Shown here: positions 15,795 through 24,646 of the stretch, in pieces | Numbering within the stretch: the first letter of the stretch is position 1 | Layout of the letters: every line of letters begins with the position of its first letter | Source: Bacteroidota bacterium | GTDB taxonomy: Bacteria; Bacteroidota; Bacteroidia; UKL13-3 | Reading direction: 5' to 3' | Length of the DNA: 32,451 nucleotides | NCBI GenBank assembly: GCA_947481365.1 | Contig: CANKGI010000006.1 | Coordinates: forward strand, 1-32,451 | Translations under genes and position numbers: made by a program | The notes under the pieces: model-generated | What the model was told of the DNA's origin: nothing | Database searches by the model: none | Seen by the model: only the letters and a program-made list of their open reading frames with translations

Positions 15795-16661
15795 TTGAAT
15801 AAAGCACAATTCATAACATTAATCGAAAATCCCAAAAATCTTGATAAGTCGCATGTAAATGCACTTAAAAATATTGCTTCAGATTTTCCATATTTTCAGG
15901 CCAATCAAATGTTACTTGCAAGGGCATTATTTAATGAAAATCATTATGAATTTGAAAAGCAACTTAGAACAACCTCAGTTTATGTAGCGAATCGTGAAAT
16001 TTTATATAGGTTTTTGAATGATCAACAACAAGCTGATATTGAAGAGACTATAACAGAAACAAATATTAATCAAATAGATGTTAGTGAAGTTTTAGCGGTA
16101 TCGGCAGAATTTAACAGCGTAACTGAAAATGAGCCAGAAATCGAACTTGTTTCTGAGCAAATAAGTAAAGTACAACAATCAGAAATACCTAAAGAAATTG
16201 AAGTTGTAGATGTTGAAATGACATCTCATGTTAATGAGGTTCATTCGTTTTCGGAATGGCTGACATTAAGTTCTGGTAGTAAAATAATTGCTCATGACGA
16301 AGTAGAAATTTCGGTAGAAAAGAATGAATTAACGAAAGAACCAAACCAAACAGGAAAAACAGAAACTATTTTACCGTCTAATATACCTCAGTTTGAGTCG
16401 ATACTCGATAAGTTTATTCGTGAGAATCCCAGTATTAGCAGGCTAAAAGCCGAATTTTATAATCCAGCAAATGTTGCTAAGCAAAGTGTTGAAGAAGATG
16501 AAGATTTGGTTACCGAAACGTTAGCCAATATTTACTATCAGCAAGGGGCATACAAAAAGGCAATTAGGGCATACGAAAAATTATGCTTGATATATCCTCA
16601 TAAAATGTCTTTATTTGCCTCCCTTATTCAAAAAATTAAAGACGAAAATAAAAACGATTGA
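15795..16661 (+). CDS. TPR-containing protein of the lptE-secG neighbourhood
   Basis: A 288-residue cytoplasmic protein. The N-terminal 80 residues (AQFITLIENPKNLDKSHVNALKN, FPYFQANQMLLARALF, QLRTTSVYVANREILYRFL) match a family found between lptE and secG in Bacteroidota. The middle (about 85-200) is acidic, low complexity and probably disordered. The C-terminus holds a TPR unit (ETLANIYYQQGAYKKAIRAYEKLC). Function is not established. Translation starts at TTG 15795: it is the only start codon close to the conserved N-terminus, and no in-frame ATG occurs before it. The 43-base gap to lptE contains TTACTTCG (15767-15774), a weak promoter-like match. The TGA stop lies two bases before the secG ATG. 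Confidence 0.78.
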   Translation: MNKAQFITLIENPKNLDKSHVNALKNIASDFPYFQANQMLLARALFNENHYEFEKQLRTTSVYVANREILYRFLNDQQQADIEETITETNINQIDVSEVLAVSAEFNSVTENEPEIELVSEQISKVQQSEIPKEIEVVDVEMTSHVNEVHSFSEWLTLSSGSKIIAHDEVEISVEKNELTKEPNQTGKTETILPSNIPQFESILDKFIRENPSISRLKAEFYNPANVAKQSVEEDEDLVTETLANIYYQQGAYKKAIRAYEKLCLIYPHKMSLFASLIQKIKDENKND

Positions 16662-16663
16662 TT

Positions 16664-17023
16664 ATGTTTCTATTCATTGCCATACTGATTATCATCGCTT
16701 GTGTTTTTTTAACACTTGTAGTACTAATTCAAAACCCAAAAGGTGGAGGAATTGCAGCTAATTTCATTGCTCCACAACAAATTATGGGTGCAAAACGCTC
16801 AACCGATGTGGTTGAAAAAGCAACTTGGATTCTTGCAGTAATTCTTATTTCATTTTCATTACTTTCAAACTTTTTTCGCCCAACTGGCGAAAGTGAAACA
16901 GCAACACCTGAATCTCGTTTAAAAGAAAATATTGAAAATACAGCTACACCTGCAGCTCCTGCTCCTCAGCAACAAGCTCAGCCGGCTCAGCAACAACCAG
17001 CTGCGCAACCTGCTACTAAATAA
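16664..17023 (+). CDS. secG: Preprotein translocase subunit SecG
   Basis: Small inner-membrane subunit of the SecYEG channel, which helps SecA-driven export. The 119-residue protein has two membrane helices (FLFIAILIIIACVFLTLVVL and ATWILAVILISFSLLSNFF) joined by the diagnostic loop QNPKGGGIAANFIAP. The C-terminal 45 residues are low-complexity Pro/Ala/Gln (APAAPAPQQQAQPAQQQ), common in Bacteroidota SecG. I chose ATG 16664; a TTG two codons upstream overlaps the preceding stop and is less likely. A perfect intrinsic terminator follows at 17049-17077, so the lptE-TPR-secG transcription unit ends here. Confidence 0.93.
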   Translation: MFLFIAILIIIACVFLTLVVLIQNPKGGGIAANFIAPQQIMGAKRSTDVVEKATWILAVILISFSLLSNFFRPTGESETATPESRLKENIENTATPAAPAPQQQAQPAQQQPAAQPATK

Positions 17024-17048
17024 TAGCGTAAAGAAATTTATTAATAAG

Positions 17049-17077
17049 AAACGACTCAAATTTGAGTCGTTTTTTTT
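17049..17077 (+). terminator. Intrinsic terminator after secG
   Basis: AAACGACTCAAA (17049-17060) and TTTGAGTCGTTT (17061-17072) are perfect inverted repeats, followed by an unbroken T-run to 17077. On the minus strand the tract after the stem is TTTCTTATT, so it may act weakly for the convergent anti-sigma gene as well. Confidence 0.88.
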
Positions 17078-17083
17078 ATGTTA

Positions 17084-18670
17084 TTAAAACCTTCTCTGAA
17101 TACTTGCACAAAATCCAAAGAAATAAGGATTTTGATTCACCCAATTTTCATTTGCAGTAATTGATGTAAGGCTATATTTGAATGTTGGCGAAGCCCCAAT
17201 AGTAACCAAATCATTCACTTTGTATGTTACACTTGGGTTAAATTGAGCAAAGAAATTATTCCTAATACCCGGAAAACGATTCTCATCATTTACAATCAAT
17301 ACCCCAACATTATCGTATGAAACATATGCTGCATCAACTTTTGTAATAATCGCATAACTTAATCCTGCTGTCAACTCAATACCAAATTTGTTCTTGTGTG
17401 AGAATGAATATGTAAGTGTTATAGGAATCTCTGTCCAAGTGTATTTGATATGATTGGTATTTGAGTTACCATTGATGATAGAGTCGTTTACATTGGTCAT
17501 CGAAACGCCTGGTTCGCTAATTCCAATATGAATAGAATTTGGCGATACAGTTGAAAATTGAAATGACTGCGAAAAGTTAGTGATGTTTACACCTGCCGAA
17601 ATTTTCCAATGTTCATTTACATGATATCCAAGTAAGAATCCTCCCGACCAATCTATTGATGGAGATTCAATTTTGCTACGCAGTAAAATATTTTCAGCAT
17701 AATTTCGGATGGAGTTTGTGGGTGCTGATAAATGATTATAGCAATATTGCATACCAAGCATTGCATTGATTGAAAAATGGGTTAAACCGTTTTGATTGGA
17801 TTTTTTAGCTACGGTTTTTTTCGTTAAAATAATAGTGTCAAATTGATTTTTGATTTCAGAAATAGTTGAGCTGTTTTTTATTTCTTTATCAGCAGAAATC
17901 AATTTTTTAGTTGCAGTCGTAATGTTACTATCTGGTTTAATATTCGTTTGTGCCAAAAGGTTTTTTTCGTTTTTTACGTCATGATTAGCATCTAGATCAC
18001 TTGTTATTATAGAGTTTGACGACTGATTTATTGAACGACCTACAAATTGAGTGTTGACATTTCGTTTAGATTTTTGATCTATTGGAAGCGCATTTTTATG
18101 TTGTTTATGCTTAACCAACAAAGTTTGTTTTTTTGAAATGGAAGTTTCACTTATTTGCTCAGCAATTTGTTCTATATGTTGCTTGTTTTTATGTGAAACG
18201 AAGTCTTGACTTATTTTTGATATTGTGCTTTTTTTGCTGTCGCTGTTATGATACTTTGTAATAGATTCAGACAGGATATTTTCAGGAATGACAGATATTT
18301 TTTTTGTGGTTTCTGTTATGTTGGAAGCAGATTGATTTAAGATTGTCTTTTCAGTCTGATGACTTAAGTTTTTGTATCCAAAATATGCGGCCGAACCAAA
18401 GAAAATAAGTAAAAGCGGTACCCATAAAAATTTTCTTAAATAATTACTTTCATCACCAGCCAATTTTGTTTCAATATGCTCCCAGCTTTTAGGATTTAAT
18501 GAGGGTGCAAAATTTTCAACTTTTTCTGAAATTATTTTTTCAAAATCATCATTAGGTAATTCATTGGCAATCTTCTCCCACAACGATTCCGAAGGTTTAT
18601 ATTCAGTATCGTTTAGCTTTTTCTTTAGCTTGCTTTTAAATAATTTATTTTGGTTCCTGAAAAGGTTCAT
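17084..18670 (-). CDS. Putative dual-membrane-spanning anti-sigma factor (Dma-like)
   Basis: A 528-residue protein with an unusual order of parts. Residues 1-78 are soluble and charged, with two similar short modules (PSESLWEKIANEL and NPKSWEHIETKL). Residues 81-98 are one membrane helix (FLWVPLLLIFFGSAAYFG). Residues about 100-295 are a long, polar Ser/Lys/Asn-rich linker. Residues about 298-528 look like a small outer-membrane barrel: alternating strands such as GGFLLGYHVNEHWKISAGV, and a final aromatic (QRRF). The gene overlaps its upstream sigma-factor gene by 26 bases. This matches the dual-membrane-spanning anti-sigma (Dma) proteins described in Bacteroides, in which the N-terminus binds the sigma factor and the barrel sits in the outer membrane. 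The assignment rests on architecture and context, not on a database hit. Confidence 0.72.
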   Translation of the reverse strand: MNLFRNQNKLFKSKLKKKLNDTEYKPSESLWEKIANELPNDDFEKIISEKVENFAPSLNPKSWEHIETKLAGDESNYLRKFLWVPLLLIFFGSAAYFGYKNLSHQTEKTILNQSASNITETTKKISVIPENILSESITKYHNSDSKKSTISKISQDFVSHKNKQHIEQIAEQISETSISKKQTLLVKHKQHKNALPIDQKSKRNVNTQFVGRSINQSSNSIITSDLDANHDVKNEKNLLAQTNIKPDSNITTATKKLISADKEIKNSSTISEIKNQFDTIILTKKTVAKKSNQNGLTHFSINAMLGMQYCYNHLSAPTNSIRNYAENILLRSKIESPSIDWSGGFLLGYHVNEHWKISAGVNITNFSQSFQFSTVSPNSIHIGISEPGVSMTNVNDSIINGNSNTNHIKYTWTEIPITLTYSFSHKNKFGIELTAGLSYAIITKVDAAYVSYDNVGVLIVNDENRFPGIRNNFFAQFNPSVTYKVNDLVTIGASPTFKYSLTSITANENWVNQNPYFFGFCASIQRRF

Positions 18671-19217
18671 TTAAAATCTGATAATGTTTGCGTAATACTT
18701 GTTTCATAAAATTTCTTGCTCTCGAGTATTGTGATTTTGAGGTTCCTTCAGCTATATCTAAAATGACTGCAATCTCTCGATGAGTATAACCTTCAATTGC
18801 AAAAAGATTAAAAATCATTCGATAACCTTCGGGCATTTGTTGAATGAGGGTAATAATTTCTTTTTCAGAGATTTTATCTATCACATCCGATTCAAAAACA
18901 CCTTCAACATTTTCGATATCAAGTGACTCCCTAAATTGTCGTGATCGTTGTTTAAACATATTGATGGATGTAAAAATCATAATACGTCTGACCCAACCTT
19001 CAAAACTACCTGCATTCTTAAATGTCGAGATGCTTTTAAATACCTTCAGAAAACCTTCTTGTAACATATCTTCAGCCTCAGCCCGGTCTTTAGCATATCG
19101 CATACAAACACCAAGCATTTTTGATGCAAAATGATCGTATAGTTCCCTCTGGCACATACGATTGCCATTAATACAACCTTTTATTATTTCTAGCTCGTTG
19201 TATTGCATCCTATCCAT
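18645..19217 (-). CDS. ECF-type RNA polymerase sigma factor
   Basis: Alternative sigma factor of 190 residues. Region 2 runs from about 20 to 90 (ELYDHFASKMLGVCMRYAKD, AEDMLQEGFLKVFKSISTF, FEGWVRRIMIFTSINMFK). Region 4 runs from about 120 to 180 (LIQQMPEGYRMIFNLFAIEG, YTHREIAVILDIAEGTSKSQ), with the recognition helix around TSKSQYSRARN. No other domain is present. I chose ATG 19217; ATG 19208 (MQYNELEII) is an alternative. A TTG at 19220 is less likely, and a -7 element ends only five bases before 19217. It overlaps the Dma-like gene and is presumably held inactive by that protein. It is divergent from groES. Confidence 0.92.
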   Translation of the reverse strand: MDRMQYNELEIIKGCINGNRMCQRELYDHFASKMLGVCMRYAKDRAEAEDMLQEGFLKVFKSISTFKNAGSFEGWVRRIMIFTSINMFKQRSRQFRESLDIENVEGVFESDVIDKISEKEIITLIQQMPEGYRMIFNLFAIEGYTHREIAVILDIAEGTSKSQYSRARNFMKQVLRKHYQILNEPFQEPK

Positions 19218-19222
19218 CAAGT

Positions 19223-19230
19223 CAAATATA
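19223..19230 (-). promoter_or_regulatory. Putative -7 promoter element for the sigma-factor gene
   Basis: On the minus strand this reads TATATTTG, an exact TAnnTTTG match. It ends five bases before ATG 19217, so the transcript would be leaderless from that ATG or have a very short leader to ATG 19208. A TTG lies 24 bases upstream, a little farther than the usual -33 spacing. Confidence 0.4.
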
Positions 19231-19296
19231 CAATTGAAATGGTTGTGCTAACGACAAAAAAATCTAAAAAAGACAGATGTTGTCAGATTTTCGGGT

Positions 19297-19304
19297 TAAG
19301 TTTG
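19297..19304 (+). promoter_or_regulatory. Putative groESL -7 promoter element
   Basis: TAAGTTTG followed by CCGCCC fits TAnnTTTG with the C-rich context common at start sites in this phylum. It lies 102 bases before the groES ATG and would place the hairpin at 19323-19344 in the 5' leader. The nearest TTG (19280-19282) is 14 bases upstream, closer than usual. No CIRCE element (TTAGCACTC with its inverted repeat) is present. Confidence 0.45.
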
Positions 19305-19322
19305 CCGCCCTATGTGAAAAAC

Positions 19323-19344
19323 TGTCACCTAAAAACAGGTGGCA
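19323..19344 (+). promoter_or_regulatory. Inverted repeat and -24/-12-like element upstream of groES
   Basis: TGTCACCT (19323-19330) and AGGTGGCA (19337-19344) pair with one mismatch around AAAAAC. The right arm runs into TGGCAC (19340-19345), an exact sigma-54 -24 block. Ten bases after its GG comes GT (19353-19354) where sigma-54 needs GC. It could be a heat-shock operator, a leader hairpin or an imperfect sigma-54 promoter. Confidence 0.35.
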
Positions 19345-19406
19345 CAACTTATGTTAACTAGGGCTTATAAGAATAATTTAAAATCAATATAAACATATAA
19401 ATCACT

Positions 19407-19682
19407 ATGGCAGTATCATTGAAACCATTGGCAGACAGAGTTCTAGTTGAACCTGCAGCCGCAGAAGAAAAAACAGCATCAGGAATTATTATCCCTGACA
19501 CTGCAAAAGAAAAACCTCAAAGAGGAAAAGTTGTTGCAGCCGGTACCGGAAAAAAAGATGAACCGATGACAGTAAAAGCTGGAGATACAGTACTATACGG
19601 CAAATATGCCGGAACAGAAATAACTGTTGATGGTAAAGAATATCTCATCATGCGTGAGTCTGATATTTTCGCAATTATTTAA
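19407..19682 (+). CDS. groES: Co-chaperonin GroES
   Basis: Heptameric 10-kDa lid of the GroEL folding chamber, in the cytoplasm. The 91-residue protein is full length: [22 protein letters not shown] at the N-terminus, the mobile loop with [18 protein letters not shown], then [29 protein letters not shown] to the end. The first residues MAVSLKPL make ATG 19407 the natural start. It is followed by groEL after 64 bases. It is divergent from the ECF sigma gene, with which it shares a 189-base control region that has no CIRCE operator. Confidence 0.97.
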   Translation: MAVSLKPLADRVLVEPAAAEEKTASGIIIPDTAKEKPQRGKVVAAGTGKKDEPMTVKAGDTVLYGKYAGTEITVDGKEYLIMRESDIFAII

Positions 19683-19707
19683 TAGCCTTTAGCTGTTAGC
19701 AAAAATC

Positions 19708-19731
19708 ATTTAAAATTCAACATTTAAAATT
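19708..19731 (+). repeat. 24-base AT-rich intergenic repeat, copy 2
   Basis: Identical to 9522-9545 and made of two ATTTAAAATT units separated by CAAC. It is followed by a further partial copy (TTAACATT). It lies just before the groEL start at 19747, as copy 1 does before the WYL gene. Confidence 0.55.
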
Positions 19732-19740
19732 TAACATTAA

Positions 19741-21387
<1,647 letters not shown>

Positions 21388-21412
21388 GATTTAGAATCTT
21401 AAAATAACAATG

Positions 21413-21454
21413 ACCCGAATCACCCGATTACTATCGGATTGTTTCGGGTTTTTT
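21413..21454 (+). terminator. Intrinsic terminator after groEL
   Basis: Outer arms ACCCGAA (21413-21419) and TTCGGGT (21443-21449) pair perfectly. Inner arms CCGAT (21424-21428) and ATCGG (21433-21437) pair around a 4-base loop. A T-run follows to 21454. The inner stem is a degenerate form of the palindrome at 8659-8676. Confidence 0.82.
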
Positions 21455-21466
21455 GTTGAATAAATA

Positions 21467-21474
21467 TATCTTCG
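21467..21474 (+). promoter_or_regulatory. Putative -7 promoter element for the molybdenum-cofactor operon
   Basis: TATCTTCG fits TAnnTTTG with the TTCG variant and ends 17 bases before the moaA ATG, right after the groEL terminator. No Moco riboswitch-like structure was seen in the 37 bases between terminator and start. Confidence 0.4.
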
Positions 21475-21491
21475 AAGTTTACTAAAAAAAT

Positions 21492-22478
21492 ATGTTGATC
21501 GACAAGTTTGGACGTGTACACGATTACCTTAGAATTTCATTAACGGAATCTTGTAATTTACGTTGCAAATATTGTATGCCCGAAGATTATACATTTCCTG
21601 CAGTACTTCCTAAACATTATATGACTGCAGATGAAATAGATCATATCGCCAAAATATTTATCAGACTTGGAGTAAATAAAATTCGTTTAACGGGTGGAGA
21701 ACCTTTGCTGAGAAAGGATGCTAAAAAAATTATCGAAAATTTTGCGAAATATACATCTGTTGATACAAATGAAAATCCGATAAAATTGACCATTACTACT
21801 AATGGAATTTTAGTGCATCAGTTTATTGATGTTTTCCAAAATGCAAATCTACATTCTGTTAATTTGAGTTTGGATACATTGATGCCCGACAGATTTGAAA
21901 ATATTACCAAACGAAATAGCTTTCATAAAGTTCTTTCAAATATGCACCTGTTGTTACAAAATAATTTTCATGTAAAATTAAATGTTGTTGCAATGAAAGG
22001 TGTGAATGATGATGAACTTACCGATTTTATTCAACTCACGCGTGACTTTCCTTTACATGTAAGATTTATAGAATTTATGCCGTTTCAAGGTAATGAGTGG
22101 AATAAAAATAAATTGATTTCTTATAAAGAAATGCTCGACAGAGCTTCACATTTTTTTGAAGTGATTCCATTAGAAAATAAGAAACACGATACTGCCAAAA
22201 AATTCAAAGTGCTCGGACATGAAGGTACATTTGCTTTTATCAATACCATGAGCGAACCTTTTTGTGGAGATTGTAATCGCATTCGATTAACGGCAGACGG
22301 TAAATTGAAAAATTGTTTGTTTTCAAAAGGTGAAATTGACCTACTTACGCCATTAAGAACAGGGGAAAATATTTTGCCGTTGATTCTATCATCAATTGAA
22401 AATAAGCAACAAAAGTGGGGTGGACAGGAGTTGTTTGACAATACTGAAAACCGAAGTATGATTGCAATAGGAGGGTAA
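21492..22478 (+). CDS. moaA: GTP 3',8-cyclase MoaA
   Basis: Radical-SAM enzyme that makes 3',8-cyclo-dihydro-GTP from GTP, the first step of molybdopterin synthesis. The 328-residue length is normal. The N-terminal 4Fe-4S site is C21-x3-C25-x2-C28 (ESCNLRCKYCMPED). RLTGGEPLLRKD is the SAM-binding loop. The second cluster near the C-terminus is C258-x2-C261-x13-C275 (FCGDCNRIRLTADG, ending at KNC). The protein ends in the conserved double glycine (SMIAIGG). It is the first gene of the Moco operon and is followed by the TSUP permease after a four-base gap. Confidence 0.97.
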   Translation: MLIDKFGRVHDYLRISLTESCNLRCKYCMPEDYTFPAVLPKHYMTADEIDHIAKIFIRLGVNKIRLTGGEPLLRKDAKKIIENFAKYTSVDTNENPIKLTITTNGILVHQFIDVFQNANLHSVNLSLDTLMPDRFENITKRNSFHKVLSNMHLLLQNNFHVKLNVVAMKGVNDDELTDFIQLTRDFPLHVRFIEFMPFQGNEWNKNKLISYKEMLDRASHFFEVIPLENKKHDTAKKFKVLGHEGTFAFINTMSEPFCGDCNRIRLTADGKLKNCLFSKGEIDLLTPLRTGENILPLILSSIENKQQKWGGQELFDNTENRSMIAIGG

Positions 22479-22482
22479 CAAA

Positions 22483-23217
22483 ATGATTCAGGAAATTTAT
22501 TTTTTACTACTTATTGCAATCGTGGCATTTTTATATGCATCAGTGGGACATGGCGGTGCGAGTGGGTATTTGGCACTAATGGTTCTTTTTGAAATCAGTC
22601 CTTTAATCATGAAACCGTCAGCATTATTGCTAAATATTTTTGTATCGGCAATTGCATTTTTTCAGTATTACCGACAAGGTTTTTTTAAATGGAAATTGCT
22701 TTTTCCTTTTATCATCACTTCCATTCCATTATCATTTATCGGTGCAAAAATTCAGATTGATGCGCACACTTATAAAGTAATCTTAGCCACTTGTTTGTTT
22801 GCAGCAATTCTTAGATTGATTGGTGTATTTGGTAAAACTGATATCGAAAATTCGAAAGCAATGAACTTTTCGCTTGCACTGATTATAGGAGGAATTATTG
22901 GATTCATATCAGGAATGATTGGCATTGGTGGAGGAATTTTACTGAGCCCCGTTTTACTTTTATTGCATTGGGCCAAAATGAAAGAATCAGCTGCGGTATC
23001 AGCATTATTTATTTTTTTAAATTCAGCTGCAGGGATTGCTGGAGCATTTTCGTCATTACAAAACATTTCATCACAAATTTATATTTGGGCATTGGCAGGA
23101 ATACTTGGAGGTACACTCGGTGCTTATTATGGCAGTGCCCGTTTTAATAATGTAGTTTTAAAATATATTTTAAGCGTGGTGCTTATTTTTGCATGTATAA
23201 AATTAGTGATTACTTAA
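22483..23217 (+). CDS. TSUP (TauE/SafE) family permease
   Basis: Inner-membrane protein of 244 residues with about eight hydrophobic segments. The two family repeats are visible: ASVGHGGASGYLAL near residue 20 and SGMIGIGGGILLSPVLLLL near 143. TSUP members move sulfite, sulfoacetate or related anions, usually outward. The gene lies between moaA and moeA with overlaps or gaps of a few bases, so it is co-expressed with Moco synthesis. That suggests an oxyanion or sulfur-compound role linked to the cofactor, for example removing sulfite or handling molybdate; this is inference. The TAA stop overlaps the moeA ATG by one base (TAATG). Confidence 0.87.
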   Translation: MIQEIYFLLLIAIVAFLYASVGHGGASGYLALMVLFEISPLIMKPSALLLNIFVSAIAFFQYYRQGFFKWKLLFPFIITSIPLSFIGAKIQIDAHTYKVILATCLFAAILRLIGVFGKTDIENSKAMNFSLALIIGGIIGFISGMIGIGGGILLSPVLLLLHWAKMKESAAVSALFIFLNSAAGIAGAFSSLQNISSQIYIWALAGILGGTLGAYYGSARFNNVVLKYILSVVLIFACIKLVIT

Positions 23218-24410
23218 TGGTTACTGTTGAAGAGGCTAAAAAATTATTGTGTGAAAATATTCAGCACACAGGTGTAATAGAAGTAAATATTCTCGATTCG
23301 TTGAATTGTGTTTTGGCTTCAACAATTATTTCACCCATCGATTTACCTTCATTCGATCAATCGTCAATGGATGGATATGCAATTAATGCAGGTAATGATT
23401 TAGATAGAAAAGAATTTGAAGTAATTGGAGAAATTAAAGCAGGTGACGATTCAAATATTACGTTAAAAGTTGGACAGGCTGTTCGAATTTTTACTGGTGC
23501 AAAAATTCCTTTACATACTGATTCGATTGTTGTTCAGGAAAAAGTTACAGAAGAGAATGGGACATTATTTTTGCAAGAGAAAATAAAAATTGCAGATTGT
23601 ATTCGTAAAATAGGAACTCAAATAAAATGTGGTCAAATCGCTCTCGAAGCTGGCTCTATAATGAATCCAGCCTCAATTGGTTTTGTTGCTTCATTGGGTA
23701 TTGGTAAGGTTAATATTTTTAGCAAACCAGAAGTTTCCATTATTGTTACCGGTAACGAAATAGTTTCACTTGATGATGAATTAACAAATGCAAAAGTGTT
23801 CGAGTCAAATTCATATACACTAACTTCAGCTTTAAGCCAGATGGGCATTCGTGTTAAAAGTACTCATCTAACTGAAGATGATTTGGAAGTGCTGAAACAT
23901 AAAATAAATACTTGTTTAATAAACGCTGATATTGTTTTAATAACCGGAGGAATTTCGGTAGGTAAATATGATTTTGCTTATGAAGCAATGTTAGCATGCG
24001 GAGTAGAAACAATTTTTTATAAAGTATTGCAAAAACCTGGAATGCCAGTTTTTGCTGGGAAGTTTAGGCGTAAATTAATTTTTGCTTTACCTGGAAATCC
24101 GGCATCAGCATTGGTGTGTTTTTATCAGTATGTTTATCCTTCAATAAAACAGATGCAGGGTTTTCAAAATATATATTTGCCAACAGCAAAGTGTAAATCA
24201 CATAAAGAAATTAATAAAAAAACGGGGAAGGCTCATTTTATTCGTGCTACTTTATCGGATGGTTTTGTAACAGAATTGGATGGTCAGGATTCGAATATGC
24301 TTCGCTCTTTTGCTCAAGCCAACGGATTTATTTATCTTGGAAAGGAAACTGAAAAAGTATTACCCGGAGAAGAAGTTGAATTTCATTTTTTACCTTTTAA
24401 TACGATATAA
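23217..24410 (+). CDS. moeA: Molybdopterin molybdotransferase MoeA
   Basis: Inserts molybdate into adenylated molybdopterin to give Moco. The protein is 397 residues from ATG 23217. Visible motifs: DLPSFDQSSMDGYAIN, VRIFTGAKIPLHTDSIVVQE, SIIVTGNEIV, LITGGISVGKYDF and FALPGNPASALVCFYQYV. The C-terminal domain IV follows with EINKKTGKAHFIRATL. An upstream ATG at 23193 is in frame, but it lies inside the TSUP gene; I prefer 23217 because it forms the TAATG overlap used in this operon and starts directly at MVTVEEAKKLL. The moaD ATG follows the stop with no gap. Confidence 0.95.
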   Translation: MVTVEEAKKLLCENIQHTGVIEVNILDSLNCVLASTIISPIDLPSFDQSSMDGYAINAGNDLDRKEFEVIGEIKAGDDSNITLKVGQAVRIFTGAKIPLHTDSIVVQEKVTEENGTLFLQEKIKIADCIRKIGTQIKCGQIALEAGSIMNPASIGFVASLGIGKVNIFSKPEVSIIVTGNEIVSLDDELTNAKVFESNSYTLTSALSQMGIRVKSTHLTEDDLEVLKHKINTCLINADIVLITGGISVGKYDFAYEAMLACGVETIFYKVLQKPGMPVFAGKFRRKLIFALPGNPASALVCFYQYVYPSIKQMQGFQNIYLPTAKCKSHKEINKKTGKAHFIRATLSDGFVTELDGQDSNMLRSFAQANGFIYLGKETEKVLPGEEVEFHFLPFNTI

Positions 24411-24638
24411 ATGAAAGTATTACTTTTTGGGATATTATCTGAAATAACCAAAGCAACTGAAATTGAAATAGCTGATGTGCTAACTGTTGATGATTTGAAA
24501 AATCGAATGTATGAAAAGTATCCGATGCTTCAGAACCAGCAGTTTTTTGTTGCAATCAACCATGAAAAATCAATAATTAATGAAAAGATAAAACCCGGTG
24601 ATAAAATAGCATTGTTACCAGCTTTTGCAGGAGGATAA
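24411..24638 (+). CDS. moaD: Molybdopterin synthase sulfur carrier subunit MoaD
   Basis: Small ubiquitin-fold sulfur carrier of 75 residues. It ends in the essential double glycine (LLPAFAGG), whose last Gly is turned into a thiocarboxylate that gives sulfur to the dithiolene of molybdopterin. MKVLLFGILSEIT is the first beta strand, and VAINHEKSIINEKIKPGDKIALLP fits the family. It starts directly after the moeA stop. The activating enzyme MoeB is not in this window and must be elsewhere. Confidence 0.94.
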   Translation: MKVLLFGILSEITKATEIEIADVLTVDDLKNRMYEKYPMLQNQQFFVAINHEKSIINEKIKPGDKIALLPAFAGG

Positions 24639-24646
24639 ATTCACAT

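Noticed and set aside
19340-19354. A true sigma-54 promoter for groES
   Set aside because: The -24 block is exact but the -12 GC is GT. It is reported as a weak possibility inside the regulatory feature, not as a promoter call.
19221-19406. HrcA/CIRCE operator upstream of groES
   Set aside because: Neither TTAGCACTC nor its partner GAGTGCTAA is present in the gap; only the TGTCACCT/AGGTGGCA repeat is.
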